From Tenrec ecaudatus (lineage: Eukaryota > Chordata > Mammalia > Afrosoricida > Tenrecidae): 64,000 bases of DNA. Made by a program: the position numbers and the translations under genes. Below the pieces are notes generated by a model, which saw nothing but the letters and a program-made list of their open reading frames with translations, was not told the DNA's origin and did not search any database. This document shows, piece after piece, positions 42,820 through 53,535 of the stretch (position 1 is its first letter; each line of letters starts with the position of its first letter). The DNA is taken from assembly GCF_050624435.1 (NCBI RefSeq), contig NC_134540.1:104189739-104253738 (forward strand), given 5' to 3'.

Positions 42820-43945
42820 TAAATGTAAATAGAGCTACCATAAGATCCAGCAACCCCCCTTACTAGGCATATACCCAGAAGAGGTAAGAAACAGACCACG
42901 GCCAGATACCTGCACTCCAATGTTCATCGTGGCACAGTTCACAATTGCAAAGAGTTGCAAACAACCTAAATTTCCATCAGCGGATGAATGGATTAAAAAA
43001 CTCTGTTACATATACACAATGGAGTACTACGCATTCTTAAAAAGCAGCGATGGTCGCATGAAGCACCTCAACTCATGGCAAGAGTGGGAGGAAATTATAC
43101 TAAGCGAATTAAGCCAAGCACAAAAGAACAAGTACAACATGAGTCCACTGAGGTAAGCTTACAAAGCACAAGGGGCCTAGGGGAAAAGCCACCAAATGCA
43201 TACATTGCCAGGACAAGGCCCAAGCACTCTGGCAGGGGTCAGAGCCAACCCTGGGAGGCATATGACAGGCAACTAAAAAGGAGGGGGAAACAGGAAAGCC
43301 GAGGATTCCCGAAAATAGGCCTCAGTCTCCGAGGGCAAGGCTTGGCACCTCTGTAGGCCCATCTGTAGACAATGGGACATCCCCTTATAGAAGGGTCACC
43401 AAGAAGGGATGAGCCAGCCAGGGTGCAGCATAGCACCAAACACACAACATTCCTCTAGTTCTTTAATATTTCCTCCCCCACTATCATGACCCCAGTTCTA
43501 CCTAGCTCTGGCTAGACCGGAGCATGTATACTGGTAAGAAACGAGCTCTCAACACACAGAATCCAGGGCAGATAAACCCCTCAGGACCAATACTGAGAGT
43601 AGCAATACCATAAGGCCTGCCCTCATGGAGGTGGGGGGTGGAGGGAGATGGGGGAACCAATCCCAATGATCGACATATAACATGCCCCCCCACACACACA
43701 CCGGGAGATGAAAAACAGAAATGTGTGTGAAGGAAAATAATAATAATAATTTAAAATTTATTAAGGGGTCACAGGGTGGTAGGGAACAAAGAGGAGTTGA
43801 TACCAAGGGCTGAAGTAGAAAGAAATTGCTTTGAAAATGATGATGGCAACCTATGTACAAATGTGCTGGAAACAATGGATGTATGAGTTGTTACAAGAGC
43901 TGTAAGAGCCCCAAATAAAGTGATTTATAAAAAAAAGAAAAAGAA
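42820..43945 (+). mobile_element. L1 3' portion: ORF2 C-terminus plus 3' UTR
   Basis: The decisive L1 copy of the window. From about 42840 it encodes the ORF2 end in one frame, including SADEWIKKLCYIYTMEYYAF and LSELSQAQKN (ORF2 C-terminal hallmarks), up to the stop near 43156. The 3' UTR with 'actatcatgaccccagttct', 'cacacagaatccagggcaga', 'gaagtagaaagaaattgctt' and 'gagccccaaataaagtgatt' plus A-tail follows. The reverse transcriptase and endonuclease are absent (5'-truncated). Confidence 0.9.
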
Positions 43946-44021
43946 AGTTTAGTCTTGGAACCTGAAAGAAAAAAAAAAAACTGGCCCCGTTCAGCTGGTT
44001 GCAGATGCTGGTCCCCACAGA

Positions 44022-44196
44022 GAATCTCTGGGTGACTCAAGTGGTTAAGTGCTTGGTTTTGAAACAAAACCCCACGACGCCCCTGCTTCTACACAGGTCA
44101 CAGTAGAGAACATCTCACAGGAGAGTTTTCCTTTGGAATACGTGAGGTGGCCATGAGTTCGAATCAACTGCAGGACAACAGATTTGGTTGGGTTTA
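44022..44196 (+). mobile_element. AfroSINE copy, diverged
   Basis: 'gtgactcaagtggttaagtg', 'ggtcacagtagagaacatct', 'cacaggagagttttccttt' and 'ggtggccatgagttcgaatc' follow AfroSINE order. Confidence 0.65.
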
Positions 44197-45417
44197 GGAC
44201 AGAGGAAAAATGAAGTGAAAATGTCGACACTAGGATTCTTGGGTATTTTCCCTGAAGAGAAAGCGCAGGTGGCTTCCATGGGTTGGCCGGAAATAGATCA
44301 AAACAGAGAGATGTAAACACTTCTCTTTGTCTAGAACCTCATAGCTTGATTCTTCATATGGCTTTCTCTCCTTTTGGAACCTGTCTGAGATCATTTTTTA
44401 GCATGATAATTTGATCTTCTGTCGAGTTCTTCTGTGGGCATTCTGCCCTCCCTGCTGAGCTGACTCTCAGAATCTGAGGACCACGACTTATGCTACTTTG
44501 GGACCATGGCCTCCACTTCTCGAGGCAGGAGAATGCACATTTTAGAGACTTGAGGTTTTTATAAGAAAGAGATAATTGGGGAAGTGTAACTGTGAGTGAG
44601 ACTATGAAAGCTCTTATAAAAATTTAAAATGTATTTTATTGGAAGTAAAAATAGTTATAGACTTGTTCTAACAAGTCCTACAATAAAGAAGTGTATTAAA
44701 AAAGCTAATAATCCCTCCTCTCTCCTACAATTCCACTAGCCTGAGGTAATGTTAATAATTTTTTATGGTACATATTTTACTCACCTAAATCTATAAAAAT
44801 GTCAACCTACATATATTCATTTATAGGTATATTCCTAAAAATATTGTTACATGGACTGAAACAGAACACTGAAGAAAGCTCACTTAAAAGACAGAAATCA
44901 AATATATCTTGCCATTCAACATCCTTAACTCACTATCAACTTTTAAACATGGGCTGCATAAGACAGAATGCACATCAGGAAGTTTTTCTCTTTATAAATG
45001 CTCAGCTCATCTTAGGCAGAGGGGAAAATCTCACCTACCCCAGTGCTGTCCACAGCCTCCCTCCATGTTGCACAGCCGGCTCATGACAACCCCAGGACGG
45101 AGCAGGACAGCCCTGTCAGCCCTTACCCAGAATGCTGTGCCTCCTGCCGAGCATCGTAGGGTCCAGCTATGATGAAACCTGTCACACAAACACAACTTCC
45201 TGGTTCTGAGTACACGTTTTACCTCGGCTCCCACAGGGGTTCCTAAGGCTGCAGAGAAAGAACGTGGATTCCCTCTTCTCCACTTTCCCTTTCCTTTTTC
45301 TAACTATCCCTAACCATGTAAGTGGTAACTCACAGTGACTCCACTATAATGTGTCTCAAACCCGCATCCTTCACTGTCATCTACCAGTGAATATTTATCT
45401 CATTCGCTAATATTCCT
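44197..45417. other. Intronic DNA, no recognised feature
   Basis: AT-rich sequence without exon or identified repeat. Confidence 0.35.
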
Positions 45418-45598
45418 AAGGAGCCCCGGGGTGCCGTCAGGTAAATGTTGGACTGCTAGCAGGAAGGTTGTCGGTTCAAACCCACCAGGCGCTCTGTGTG
45501 AGAAAGATGAGGCTGTCTGTTCTCATTTTTACACCCTTGGAAGGCCGGTGTAGTGTTGCTATGAGCTGAAACGGTCTTGGCAGTTGGTTTAGTTTGGG
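45418..45598 (+). mobile_element. AfroSINE copy
   Basis: 'aaggagccccggggtgccgt', 'ggactgctagcaggaaggtt', 'gtcggttcaaacccaccagg', 'gagaaagatgaggctgtctg' and 'gttgctatgagctgaaacgg' with a 'ttggcagttggtttagtttg' end. Confidence 0.88.
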
Positions 45599-46019
45599 AT
45601 TTTACTGTTTACACCCATCACTCAGATGTCAGGAATCAACATAGAGCTTGCTTAACTGTATAAATAGTAAGCACCGTGCTTTTCAGAATGGAGAATGCTA
45701 GAGACAGCATTCACTGTTGTGCAGGCAGCCCCCGGGTTAGGACCGAGATCCTTTGCTAAAAGTGTCCTCTCAGGGAATTTGCAGGTAAGCTGGAACAGCC
45801 ACTCATGGGATCCTATTGAATGACTTAAAGGCTGCATGTGTAGCACGTGACTGTAACTGTGATGAAACATTTGTTAGAAGTAGGAGTGGATTCACCTTTT
45901 TATTTATTTTTTATTCACCTTTTCCAAGTAAAGGCAAATTTACCTACACTTCAGAGCAAGTCTGAGTCCCTAAGCCAAATGTTAAAATCCTGGGACTTAA
46001 CTGTACAAGTAACTGCCAA

Positions 46020-46225
46020 AAGGTTTAAACTCACTGCCATCGAGTCAATTCTGACTCACGGCAACCCTATCGGACAGGGTACAACTGCCCCTGCGGGTTT
46101 CTGAGACTGCAACTTTACGGGAATAGAAAGCCTCCTCGTTCACACTCAAAGACAGCTGGTGGTTTCGAACCACGAACCCTGTAGCTAGCTCCACATCTAA
46201 CCCACTCTGACATCCTGGCTTGCCA
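46020..46225 (-). mobile_element. AfroSINE copy
   Basis: 'aaactcactgccatcgagtc', 'aattctgactcacggcaacc', 'ctatcggacagggtacaact', 'tttctgagactgcaacttta' and 'gctggtggtttcgaaccacg' in reverse orientation. One of the best-preserved copies. Confidence 0.92.
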
Positions 46226-46339
46226 AAACATCGAGTCACAGGAAATTAGGACTCTTTCCTGTGCGTCAATTTATCAGTGATGACTGCCCACTCAAAGGGG
46301 GAATGCCTGCTCACTTGACCGTTTGATCCATCCGTGAGC

Positions 46340-46430
46340 CCACATGGCATCGTGCTTATGAGTTGGGCTGTGAGTCACCAGGTCCAAAGTTCCACGCCAC
46401 CAAGTGCTCAGAGGGAGCAGGGAGCTTCCG
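46340..46430 (+). mobile_element. AfroSINE head fragment
   Basis: 'catggcatcgtgcttatgag', 'ttgggctgtgagtcaccagg' and 'tccaaagttccacgccacca' correspond to the tRNA-like part only. Confidence 0.55.
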
Positions 46431-46524
46431 AGTATCAATTGATCATTATATTTAAGTAATGTGGCACAAGAGCCCATGTACTAAGACTGGGCCAACACCA
46501 TTGCACCTATCACCTCCAGAGCAA

Positions 46525-46660
46525 AACCAAACCATCTCACTGCTAGCAAGTGGATGCCAACGCATAGCGACCTCATAGGACAGGGTAGAACTCCCCTGGT
46601 GAGTTTCTGAGACTGTGGCTGTTTACAGGAGCAGTCTCCTCTCTCTCCTTATCTCCAGAC
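46525..46660 (-). mobile_element. AfroSINE, partial
   Basis: 'ctcactgctagcaagtggat', 'gccaacgcatagcgacctca', 'taggacagggtagaactccc' and 'gagtttctgagactgtggct' match the 3' half in reverse orientation. Confidence 0.8.
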
Positions 46661-47067
46661 AAGATCAGGCATTCCTGACACCTGCAATCCTGCCCTCTGA
46701 CGCACAAAATAGCAACCTGGTACCTACTTTAGTGAAGTTGCCAGGGCTAATGGTCTTGTTGGATGTTTCACAGGCTGAGAAATCCTATTCCACCTACATC
46801 CTTAGAATGGGTTCCAAGAAAAAGGCACAGGCTGGTAATTAGAGACCCTTCTAGGAAGCGCTCATGCGGTACTGAAGCTGCTGGTCTGGACTACACTTTG
46901 AGAGCCGTGGGCACCCCAAGGCCCCTCTTCGCTATTGGAGTAGCCTTGCCAAGGGGGGTTTACTTCATGTCACTGAGAAATAGTGCCTTCCTCCTGCATT
47001 CTGCTGAACTTATGCCTTCCAAGAACGTGTCTCTGATTCTTGTTCTAAGTGGAAAATCTTCCTTTTG

Positions 47068-47081
47068 AGGGACACATTTTT
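47068..47081. repeat. 14-bp direct repeat flanking an L1 block (left)
   Basis: 'agggacacattttt', identical to 47638-47651. It brackets a block containing two inverted L1 3' ends. Confidence 0.8.
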
Positions 47082-47109
47082 ATTTCTGAGCAAACTTGGG
47101 TTTTTTTTT

Positions 47110-47330
47110 TCTTTTTACCAACTTGTTTATTTAGTTTTATTTTATTTTAATAAATCATTCTATGGGGGGGGGTTCTTATAGCTCTTACAACAATCCACAC
47201 CTCAATTGTATCAAGCACATTTGTATATAGGTTGCCATCATCATTTCCAAAACATGTTCTTTGTACTTGAGCCCTTGATATCAGATCCTTGATAATTTAT
47301 AAATTATTTTTATTTTCATATTCACACATT
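47110..47330 (-). mobile_element. L1 3' end fragment
   Basis: 'aataaatcattctatggggg' then 'ttcttatagctcttacaaca', 'ggttgccatcatcatttcca' and 'tgagcccttgatatcagatc' are the reversed L1 tail. More diverged than its neighbour. Confidence 0.75.
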
Positions 47331-47461
47331 CAACATAGATTACTGAACACAGATTACTCCACCAACATAGGTTACTAGAGAACATTTAGAATAATTAAAA
47401 CACAATTTACTACCATAGCACAGAGGTATGATTATAAACATAATACATGTCCTGAAATTTT

Positions 47462-47637
47462 TTTAAATTAATAAATCATTTTATTGGGGCTCATACAACT
47501 CTTATCACAATCCATACATCAATTGAGTAAAGCACCCTTATACGTTCATTGCCCTCGTCATTCTCAAAATTCGCCTTCCACTTGGGTTCCTGGAATCAGC
47601 TCGGTTTCTTTTTTTTCCCCCTCCTCCTCCCTCCCCA
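47462..47637 (-). mobile_element. L1 3' end fragment
   Basis: 'aataaatcattttattgggg', 'ctcatacaactcttatcaca', 'cattgccctcgtcattctca' and 'ggaatcagctcgg'; the right end abuts the 14-bp direct repeat at 47638-47651. Confidence 0.82.
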
Positions 47638-47651
47638 AGGGACACATTTTT
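47638..47651. repeat. 14-bp direct repeat flanking an L1 block (right)
   Basis: 'agggacacattttt', identical to 47068-47081. Confidence 0.8.
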
Positions 47652-49429
47652 TCTTCATCTAGGAGAAACCTAAGAAGTTATTAAGTACCATTCTGGTACT
47701 CTACAAACAACGGGCTCAGAGTCTAACTTTGCATGACCTAAGGTATGTAATTTCATTTTGTAAGCCCCAATCTCTTCATCTGTTAAATGAGAGAATATGT
47801 TGTCTTGCAGGACTACTTTTAGATTTAAATGAAATGAGGCATGTGAACTCCCTGGCACAGTGCCTGCTCTATGAAACATTCAATCAGCGGTAACTATGGT
47901 CGTGATCTTGCTCACAGAAGGGAGATCCTTAAGGCATCTTTCATATATTCAGCTTTAACCATTTGCTGTCTCGGACTTTCGGCAGGATTTTGCTGTCTAG
48001 GTACTAACTTTATGCCTCTTGTTGTTACTCCGGTGTTGCTGTGCCTGAATTAGATCGTCTGTACATTTATTGGGATTAGAGAAGAGAGCATGTTAATATG
48101 GATCAAAAGCTTCTCCAGCTCCACCCTAACCTTCTAAGGTTAGAGAACAGCAATGTGCTCACAGTGTGTCCTGGGAAGGGAGGGCCCTTTAAATGTCCAC
48201 AGATTTTACACAGACTGAAACCAGACATAATTGCCCTACCACTGGGAGGAGTATTCATTTGATCTCCTGGTTTAATAAAAACTATAGGGAAGCTAAAAAG
48301 TTGGCAAGGTACCTCCAAATGGAATGCATATGTTATTGCACACACTTATTAAGTACAAATCCGTCAAAAAGCAACTTTAATCTTTAGAAAAATTATAGAG
48401 ATCCCAGAGGAGTATTCTGGTCTTAACAAATGTGAACAGATGGATGTTGCCTTTGGTCTGATGTCTGCAAAAGGAAATTATATACCGAAAAATTTGGCTT
48501 TCAACATTGCTGCAATCTTATTAGAATCAGTAGAGTCAGGTGACGTCATTCAGTCTTGAACACATCATTTAAATCTGAAGAGAAAGCACTGGACCCAAAT
48601 TGTTTGACTCCCTTTCTGAGTGGTGGAATGCCATTTCTGCCAAATCACTAACTTCCACAGAGTTCAGAGGAGGAGTAAGCTGAGTGAGGACGGAGCCCAC
48701 ATGGTGTGCATTGTATCTCTCTTAAAAAAAAGAATGTTATTCCTTCTCCCCTCCAACAACACTAAAAACCCAAAACAAAAATGAGAATCATAATTTAGTT
48801 GTGTAGCCTGCAAAACTCCACATTATAGGCTCTCTCTCTCTCTTGCTCTCTCTCTTTTTCTCATTACAGGCTCCTAACTTGGGAATAGTAAAATCCTACA
48901 GCCTCTGGAGAAGTGTCAGGAATTCTGTGCATCAGAAACATCCATCTATTTTTTTTTCTTTGCTTTTGCTGTGTAGAAAAAGGTCTTTTGTGACAGAAGG
49001 GAAAAAATTAAGTCAAGTATACTTAAAATATGTTTATGTTAGGAAATATGACACGTTCACACAGGTTTTGTTTTTAATTTTCTCATTATTATGCTGGGAT
49101 AATTGAGCTTCTTATAGGACAATACTTTGCCACAGGCATGGGGACCCCGTGTGTGTATTTTAGAAATACACACGTGAGTGTGGCTCGTCCTCATGAGAAG
49201 GCTGGTTAGGAAGGGCTGGAACTGACTTGATTGAAGCATTGCTTGTCTCAACCTAAAATAAAATCCGAGGCATCCAACAGGCTCGGTTATTACACTGCCA
49301 AATAAATTAAGTATAGTAGTCCTGGGAAGAGCCTGATAACGTCCGGAGGCCTGGTGATAACGTGCCTGAACCAGAGGGGGGAGAAAGTGAAACCGTTTCT
49401 CGGTCAAACATAGAAAGTCAGCAAAGTCA
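47652..49429. other. Intronic DNA, no recognised gene
   Basis: Only a CT-rich run (48829-48862) is identified. Small open frames have no recognisable similarity. Confidence 0.35.
48829..48862. repeat. (CT)n-rich microsatellite
   Basis: 'ctctctctctctcttgctct' and further CT units with one interruption. Confidence 0.85.
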
Positions 49430-50600
49430 GGATGACAAAGATTTCATGACGATATGACTGAGAATGGGCAGTGGTAAGCCATCTCTCTCTGCAAGTACCT
49501 GCATGGAGCTGTGATGACCGCCCAAACTAGTAGCTCCTACTTTTTATCAGTCATGCGAACATTGATGCTGACAAAGAAGAAATCTTGTTTGCTAAGTCTC
49601 TTTGGGAAACGGCACGAGCTACTGATATCTTTGAACTGGTGAAATGGTTCAATGCTAAACCATGGAAGCAAAATCATGGCACTCTATGTATAGATGGCAC
49701 ACTGGTGATTTTGAGGCTTTGACAAAAAGGCTCCATTTTTCACCACCGCACATGGTTTGCTACAACGGCAGGAACTGACAGATTCACAAATCAGTTTTGT
49801 TTTTTAATCGTTTTATTGGGGGCTCACACAACTCTTATCACAATCCATACATACATCAATTGTGCAAAGCACATTTGTACATTTGTTACCCTCATCATTA
49901 TCAAAACATTTGCTCTCCACTTAAGTCCCTGGCATCAGCTCCTCATTTTTCCCCACTCTTCCCGCTTCCTCCTCCCTCATGAACCCTTGATAATTTATAA
50001 ATTATTATTATTTTGTCATGTCTTACACTGTCCGACGTCTCCCTTCACCCCCTTTTCTATTGCCCGCCCCCCAGGGAGGAGGTCCCATGTACATCCCTGT
50101 CATTGGTTCCCCTTGCCCACAAATCTGAATGGAGTCCTGTATGGTCACTGTCAGATTCTCCGAAGCAAAGCAGTGTGTTCAGAAGTGTTATGCGGCATAC
50201 AGAAACAAAACCTTCTCTTCCGGATAAAGACGCATCCTTATGCAGAGTTTCATCTCTATGTGAACCCTGCCCCAGATAGGACACGGCGAAATCAGTTCAA
50301 CAAGGACGAGCTAACCACACTTGAAGAATCAGTTTGGCAAAAGAATATTCACCAGCCACAAGATAAGGGCGTCTACAGGAAAGAAGCCAGTCTGGAGAAG
50401 CTACCTTTCAGTCGGACTTGAGTTAGAAACATTTGGGGAAAGCTCAAGTGATGGAGAGTAACAGACCAGGGGGTGCCAGACTTCTGGAGTTTGTGCATCA
50501 ATACTAACTTCAGGCTGTCGAATGCATTTTCACAAGTTGTTGATATTTTCACTTTTATCCATTTTCCACTCACAAAAATAACAGAAAAAGAAGTGACAAT
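49430..50600 (+). pseudogene. Relic of a hAT-transposase-derived gene or transposon (ZBED5/FAM200-like)
   Basis: Left of the nested L1, one frame (about 49558-49720) reads KEEILFAKSLWETARATDIF, ELVKWFNAK and LCIDGTLVI. This is the pattern of the hAT catalytic region before its 'TDGAxxM' motif (here IDGTLVI). Right of the L1, a frame with LTTLEESVWQKNIHQPQD resembles the 'FESLKENIWMKDPFA' part of FAM200/ZBED5-type proteins. Stops and frame changes are frequent, and the middle appears deleted. It may be a processed copy of a domesticated gene or an old Charlie-like element. Confidence 0.42.
49793..50117 (-). mobile_element. L1 3' end inserted in the hAT-like relic
   Basis: 'tttaatcgttttattggggg', 'acttaagtccctggcatcag', 'tcatgaacccttgataattt', 'cttacactgtccgacgtctc' and 'ccccagggaggaggtcccat' in reverse orientation. 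'cacaaatc' flanks it (49785-49792, 50118-50125). Confidence 0.88.
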
Positions 50601-50989
50601 TTTTCACCAAGGCATCTGATGAAATGGAAACCCATTTCTAGTGCCATCAGGAACTTAGGAAAGGGTCCTGATGACGTGAGACTATCAATTACTATAATGT
50701 ATCCCGGGGTCCTGTTTCTCTGCTCTTCTTGTTCCTGCGTTAATTAAGCAAGAAAGCGGAATCCAGAGACAAAGAGACTCGTGGTTCCAGAGACAAAGAG
50801 ACAAGACTCTGCTCCTAGCTTCCCATAGACGCTGGGACCAGCTTCCCATGAAACCTGGGATGCCATGGGATCTGTCCTAGATCTCAACCTGTAGTCGTTT
50901 CTGGAACATACCCAAACTATGTATTTATTTACGTGACTCCACGGTGGCTGCAATCATGGTATTGTATGCTTCTGGGACCATCGCTGTGA

Positions 50990-51155
50990 TATTCCACTGC
51001 TTACATTATAACTCAAAGCTACCCCATCTGACAGGACTTTACAGGAGATCACCAGGCCTTTCTCCCTCTGCCCCTGCGGACGGGCTCACACTGCCAGCCT
51101 TCCGTTAGCAGCCAAATGCTCACCTGATGTACCACCGGGGCTCCTTGTCCTTCTA
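50990..51155 (-). mobile_element. AfroSINE copy
   Basis: 'ctgacaggactttacaggag', 'ggctcacactgccagccttc', 'cgttagcagccaaatgctca' and 'taccaccggggctccttg' in reverse orientation; the left part is degraded. Confidence 0.75.
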
Positions 51156-51199
51156 GAATATGCTCCCTATTTTCCTCTGCATGGCTGAATCACTCCTGT

Positions 51200-51403
51200 A
51201 TCCCCAAACTCACTCTCCTCAACTGACTTACAGTGACCCTATAGGATAGGGGAGAACTCTCGGGGGTTTCTGAGAACGTACATCTTTACAGGAGTAGAAA
51301 ACCTCATCTTTCTAGCTCAGAGTGACTGGCGGAGTCAAACTGCTGATCTTGCCATGAGCAACCCAGCACATAACCCGGTTATGCCACCTCAGGGGTCCTT
51401 GCT
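51200..51403 (-). mobile_element. AfroSINE copy
   Basis: 'ctgacttacagtgaccctat', 'gggggtttctgagaacgtac', 'atctttacaggagtagaaaa', 'ctgctgatcttgccatgagc' and 'gttatgccacctcaggggtc' in reverse orientation. Confidence 0.9.
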
Positions 51404-53321
51404 ACATCGCAGTGGAGGTGTTATCAACCCAGAAACCTTCCCTGCGTTCCCAGGCAGCGTGCCCTGGCTACTCACAGACTCCCACAGCACCCTGGGCAAC
51501 CATCCATCTAATGCCTATCACGTTACATTGAAAATGTGCTGTTTCATAGATATGTCCCCTACCAGCCAATAGGGAAAAGGAGAAAAAGTAGTAACTTTTC
51601 AGTGGGAAAACCCAAGAGCTGCCACCTTAACCAAACAAGTAAGGTTAATGCCATTGGTAATGGAACCAACAGAAACATGTACGTCCTCATCCGATACACC
51701 GAGAAGGAAGGACACAGCACTGCTTCTGTAGTATTTCTGCTGGAACTGCATAGCTGAATCTGGCAATAGGAAATGCCAGACGAACCCAGACAGAGGGCCC
51801 TTCAACCACATGGATAGCCCGTCTCCCCAAATGCCCAGGCCCTGGAAGCCCCAGCCAGCCTGAGGAGCTGGCCAGACTAAAGGAGACCGATACAGCATGG
51901 GACCTTAATGCAATGTGCGCCTGTCAATTAGACCCTAGGCCGGATTTCCCTTGGCTAAACAAGACATTCATAGAAAGCTGGGACCTTTTTGAAAAGTTTA
52001 TTGTAGATAATAGCTTCAAAGCCGTTTCCTGATTTCAAATTAGCGCTGTGCTTTGGCTATATAATGGAATATTGCCTCTTTTACAAAGAAACATGGAAGG
52101 ATCTCAGGGCAAAGTGGCATTGCTAGCTTACCGAAACAGTTTATTAAAAAATCGTACATGATATATATTATTTTAGAATGTGTAGCAAAATTCTATTAGC
52201 TTTTCATTCAATTTTCCATTAACTTTTTGAAGTCCCCTTACAGGGATATGCAGATGATAAACTAACTTTGAAGAATCTGGGGGAAAATCTATGGATTTCT
52301 GGGGTGTGTGTGTATGTGTGTGGCAACTTTACTGTAAGTATAAAGTTGTTTCAAAATAAGTTAAAATGAAAAACCTGAAGAACGTTTGCAGTTTAGATGT
52401 GAACACGAAATATGGGGTTAAAAACACATATATAATGTTCTGGGAAGATGGGAGAATGTAGTAATTACTTTTCAAGTGAAATCAGTGGTTACACAGGACG
52501 CTAATTGGAAGTTGGCACAACTCCAGGTCACTAACACTATTTTCAAATTAACCCACAAACTGGACAGCAGAGCAGTGAAAGGTGTTTTCTTTCCTGTGTA
52601 GCTGTAAATGGACCACAAGAACACTCAAACAACGCTGATGTCTACCTGCTATACAAGTAAATCTTCTTCCCACAGGCTTACAGACTTAAAATCACTATCC
52701 GCTCTGCCTTCATGCCAATCCTCCTATGTGAACATGCGTACGTTAACGAATACATAAAGGACATCAGGTAGTCTCGTGCTGGCAGGAAAATGTTTAGTCT
52801 ATTGAAGCTCATTGCCGAAAGTACCACCTCTATAAAGCTGGTCAGTTCAGAGCTGATATTTTCTATGGTAATAAAATTGACCATGTGAGCTGAAGGTGCT
52901 AAAAAAAAAAAAAAGATAAACCGGTGTCTCTACTGTCAGGAGGTTTACAGTTGTCAGAATATGCACACGCAGAGAAATCTTGGCGAGTGCATTTTCGAGC
53001 TGTGAGAGTCGCAAGGAATGGGCGTGGGCAGTCAGCTCTCTGCAGATCTGAACGGACTACGTGTCTGGGGAGAAATGGAGTCACATGCTCGGCAGTGAAG
53101 ATGCTTATCTGGCATGAGGTTCCACCTACAACACTAAACCTTTCTCACAGAGCGCTCTACAACAGAATCACTGCCTGCCGAGCAGGGAGCCTCCTAACAA
53201 GCATGTGCAAGGCACTTTCATGGGCGCAAGGCTGGGTTGCTATCGCCTCTCGCTGCAATTCAGTCCATTCCAACAGAGTCACCTCTATGGCAAAACTTCT
53301 CAACCGCAGTATTATTTAACC
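51404..53321. other. Intronic DNA, no recognised feature
   Basis: No exon or identified repeat beyond an A-run at 52901-52914 and a short TG run near 52305-52322. Confidence 0.35.
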
Positions 53322-53535
53322 AAACCCAACTCAGTGCCGTCAAGTCAATTCTGCCTCCGGGAGACCCCGAAGGGCAGGGAAGAGCAGCCCCAGGTGACTT
53401 TCCAAGACTGGAACTCTACAGGAGGAGAACGCCTCACCTGTCTCCCTCAGAGCAGCTGCTGGTGGTTTCAAACAGCTAACCTCACTTGCAGTTGGCAGCC
53501 CAACGAAATGGGGACCACGACACCACAAAAGGAGT
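53322..53535 (-). mobile_element. AfroSINE copy
   Basis: 'aacccaactcagtgccgtca', 'agtcaattctgcctccggga', 'tttccaagactggaactcta', 'agctgctggtggtttcaaac' and 'cagttggcagcccaacgaaa' in reverse orientation. Confidence 0.88.

Noticed and set aside
42920-43156. 78-residue frame resembling a protein end
   Set aside because: As a host gene: it is the C-terminus of L1 ORF2 in a truncated element, annotated as mobile element instead.
49816-50421. 201-residue open frame
   Set aside because: It begins inside the inverted L1 3' UTR and runs by chance into the hAT-like relic; only the right part reflects old coding sequence.
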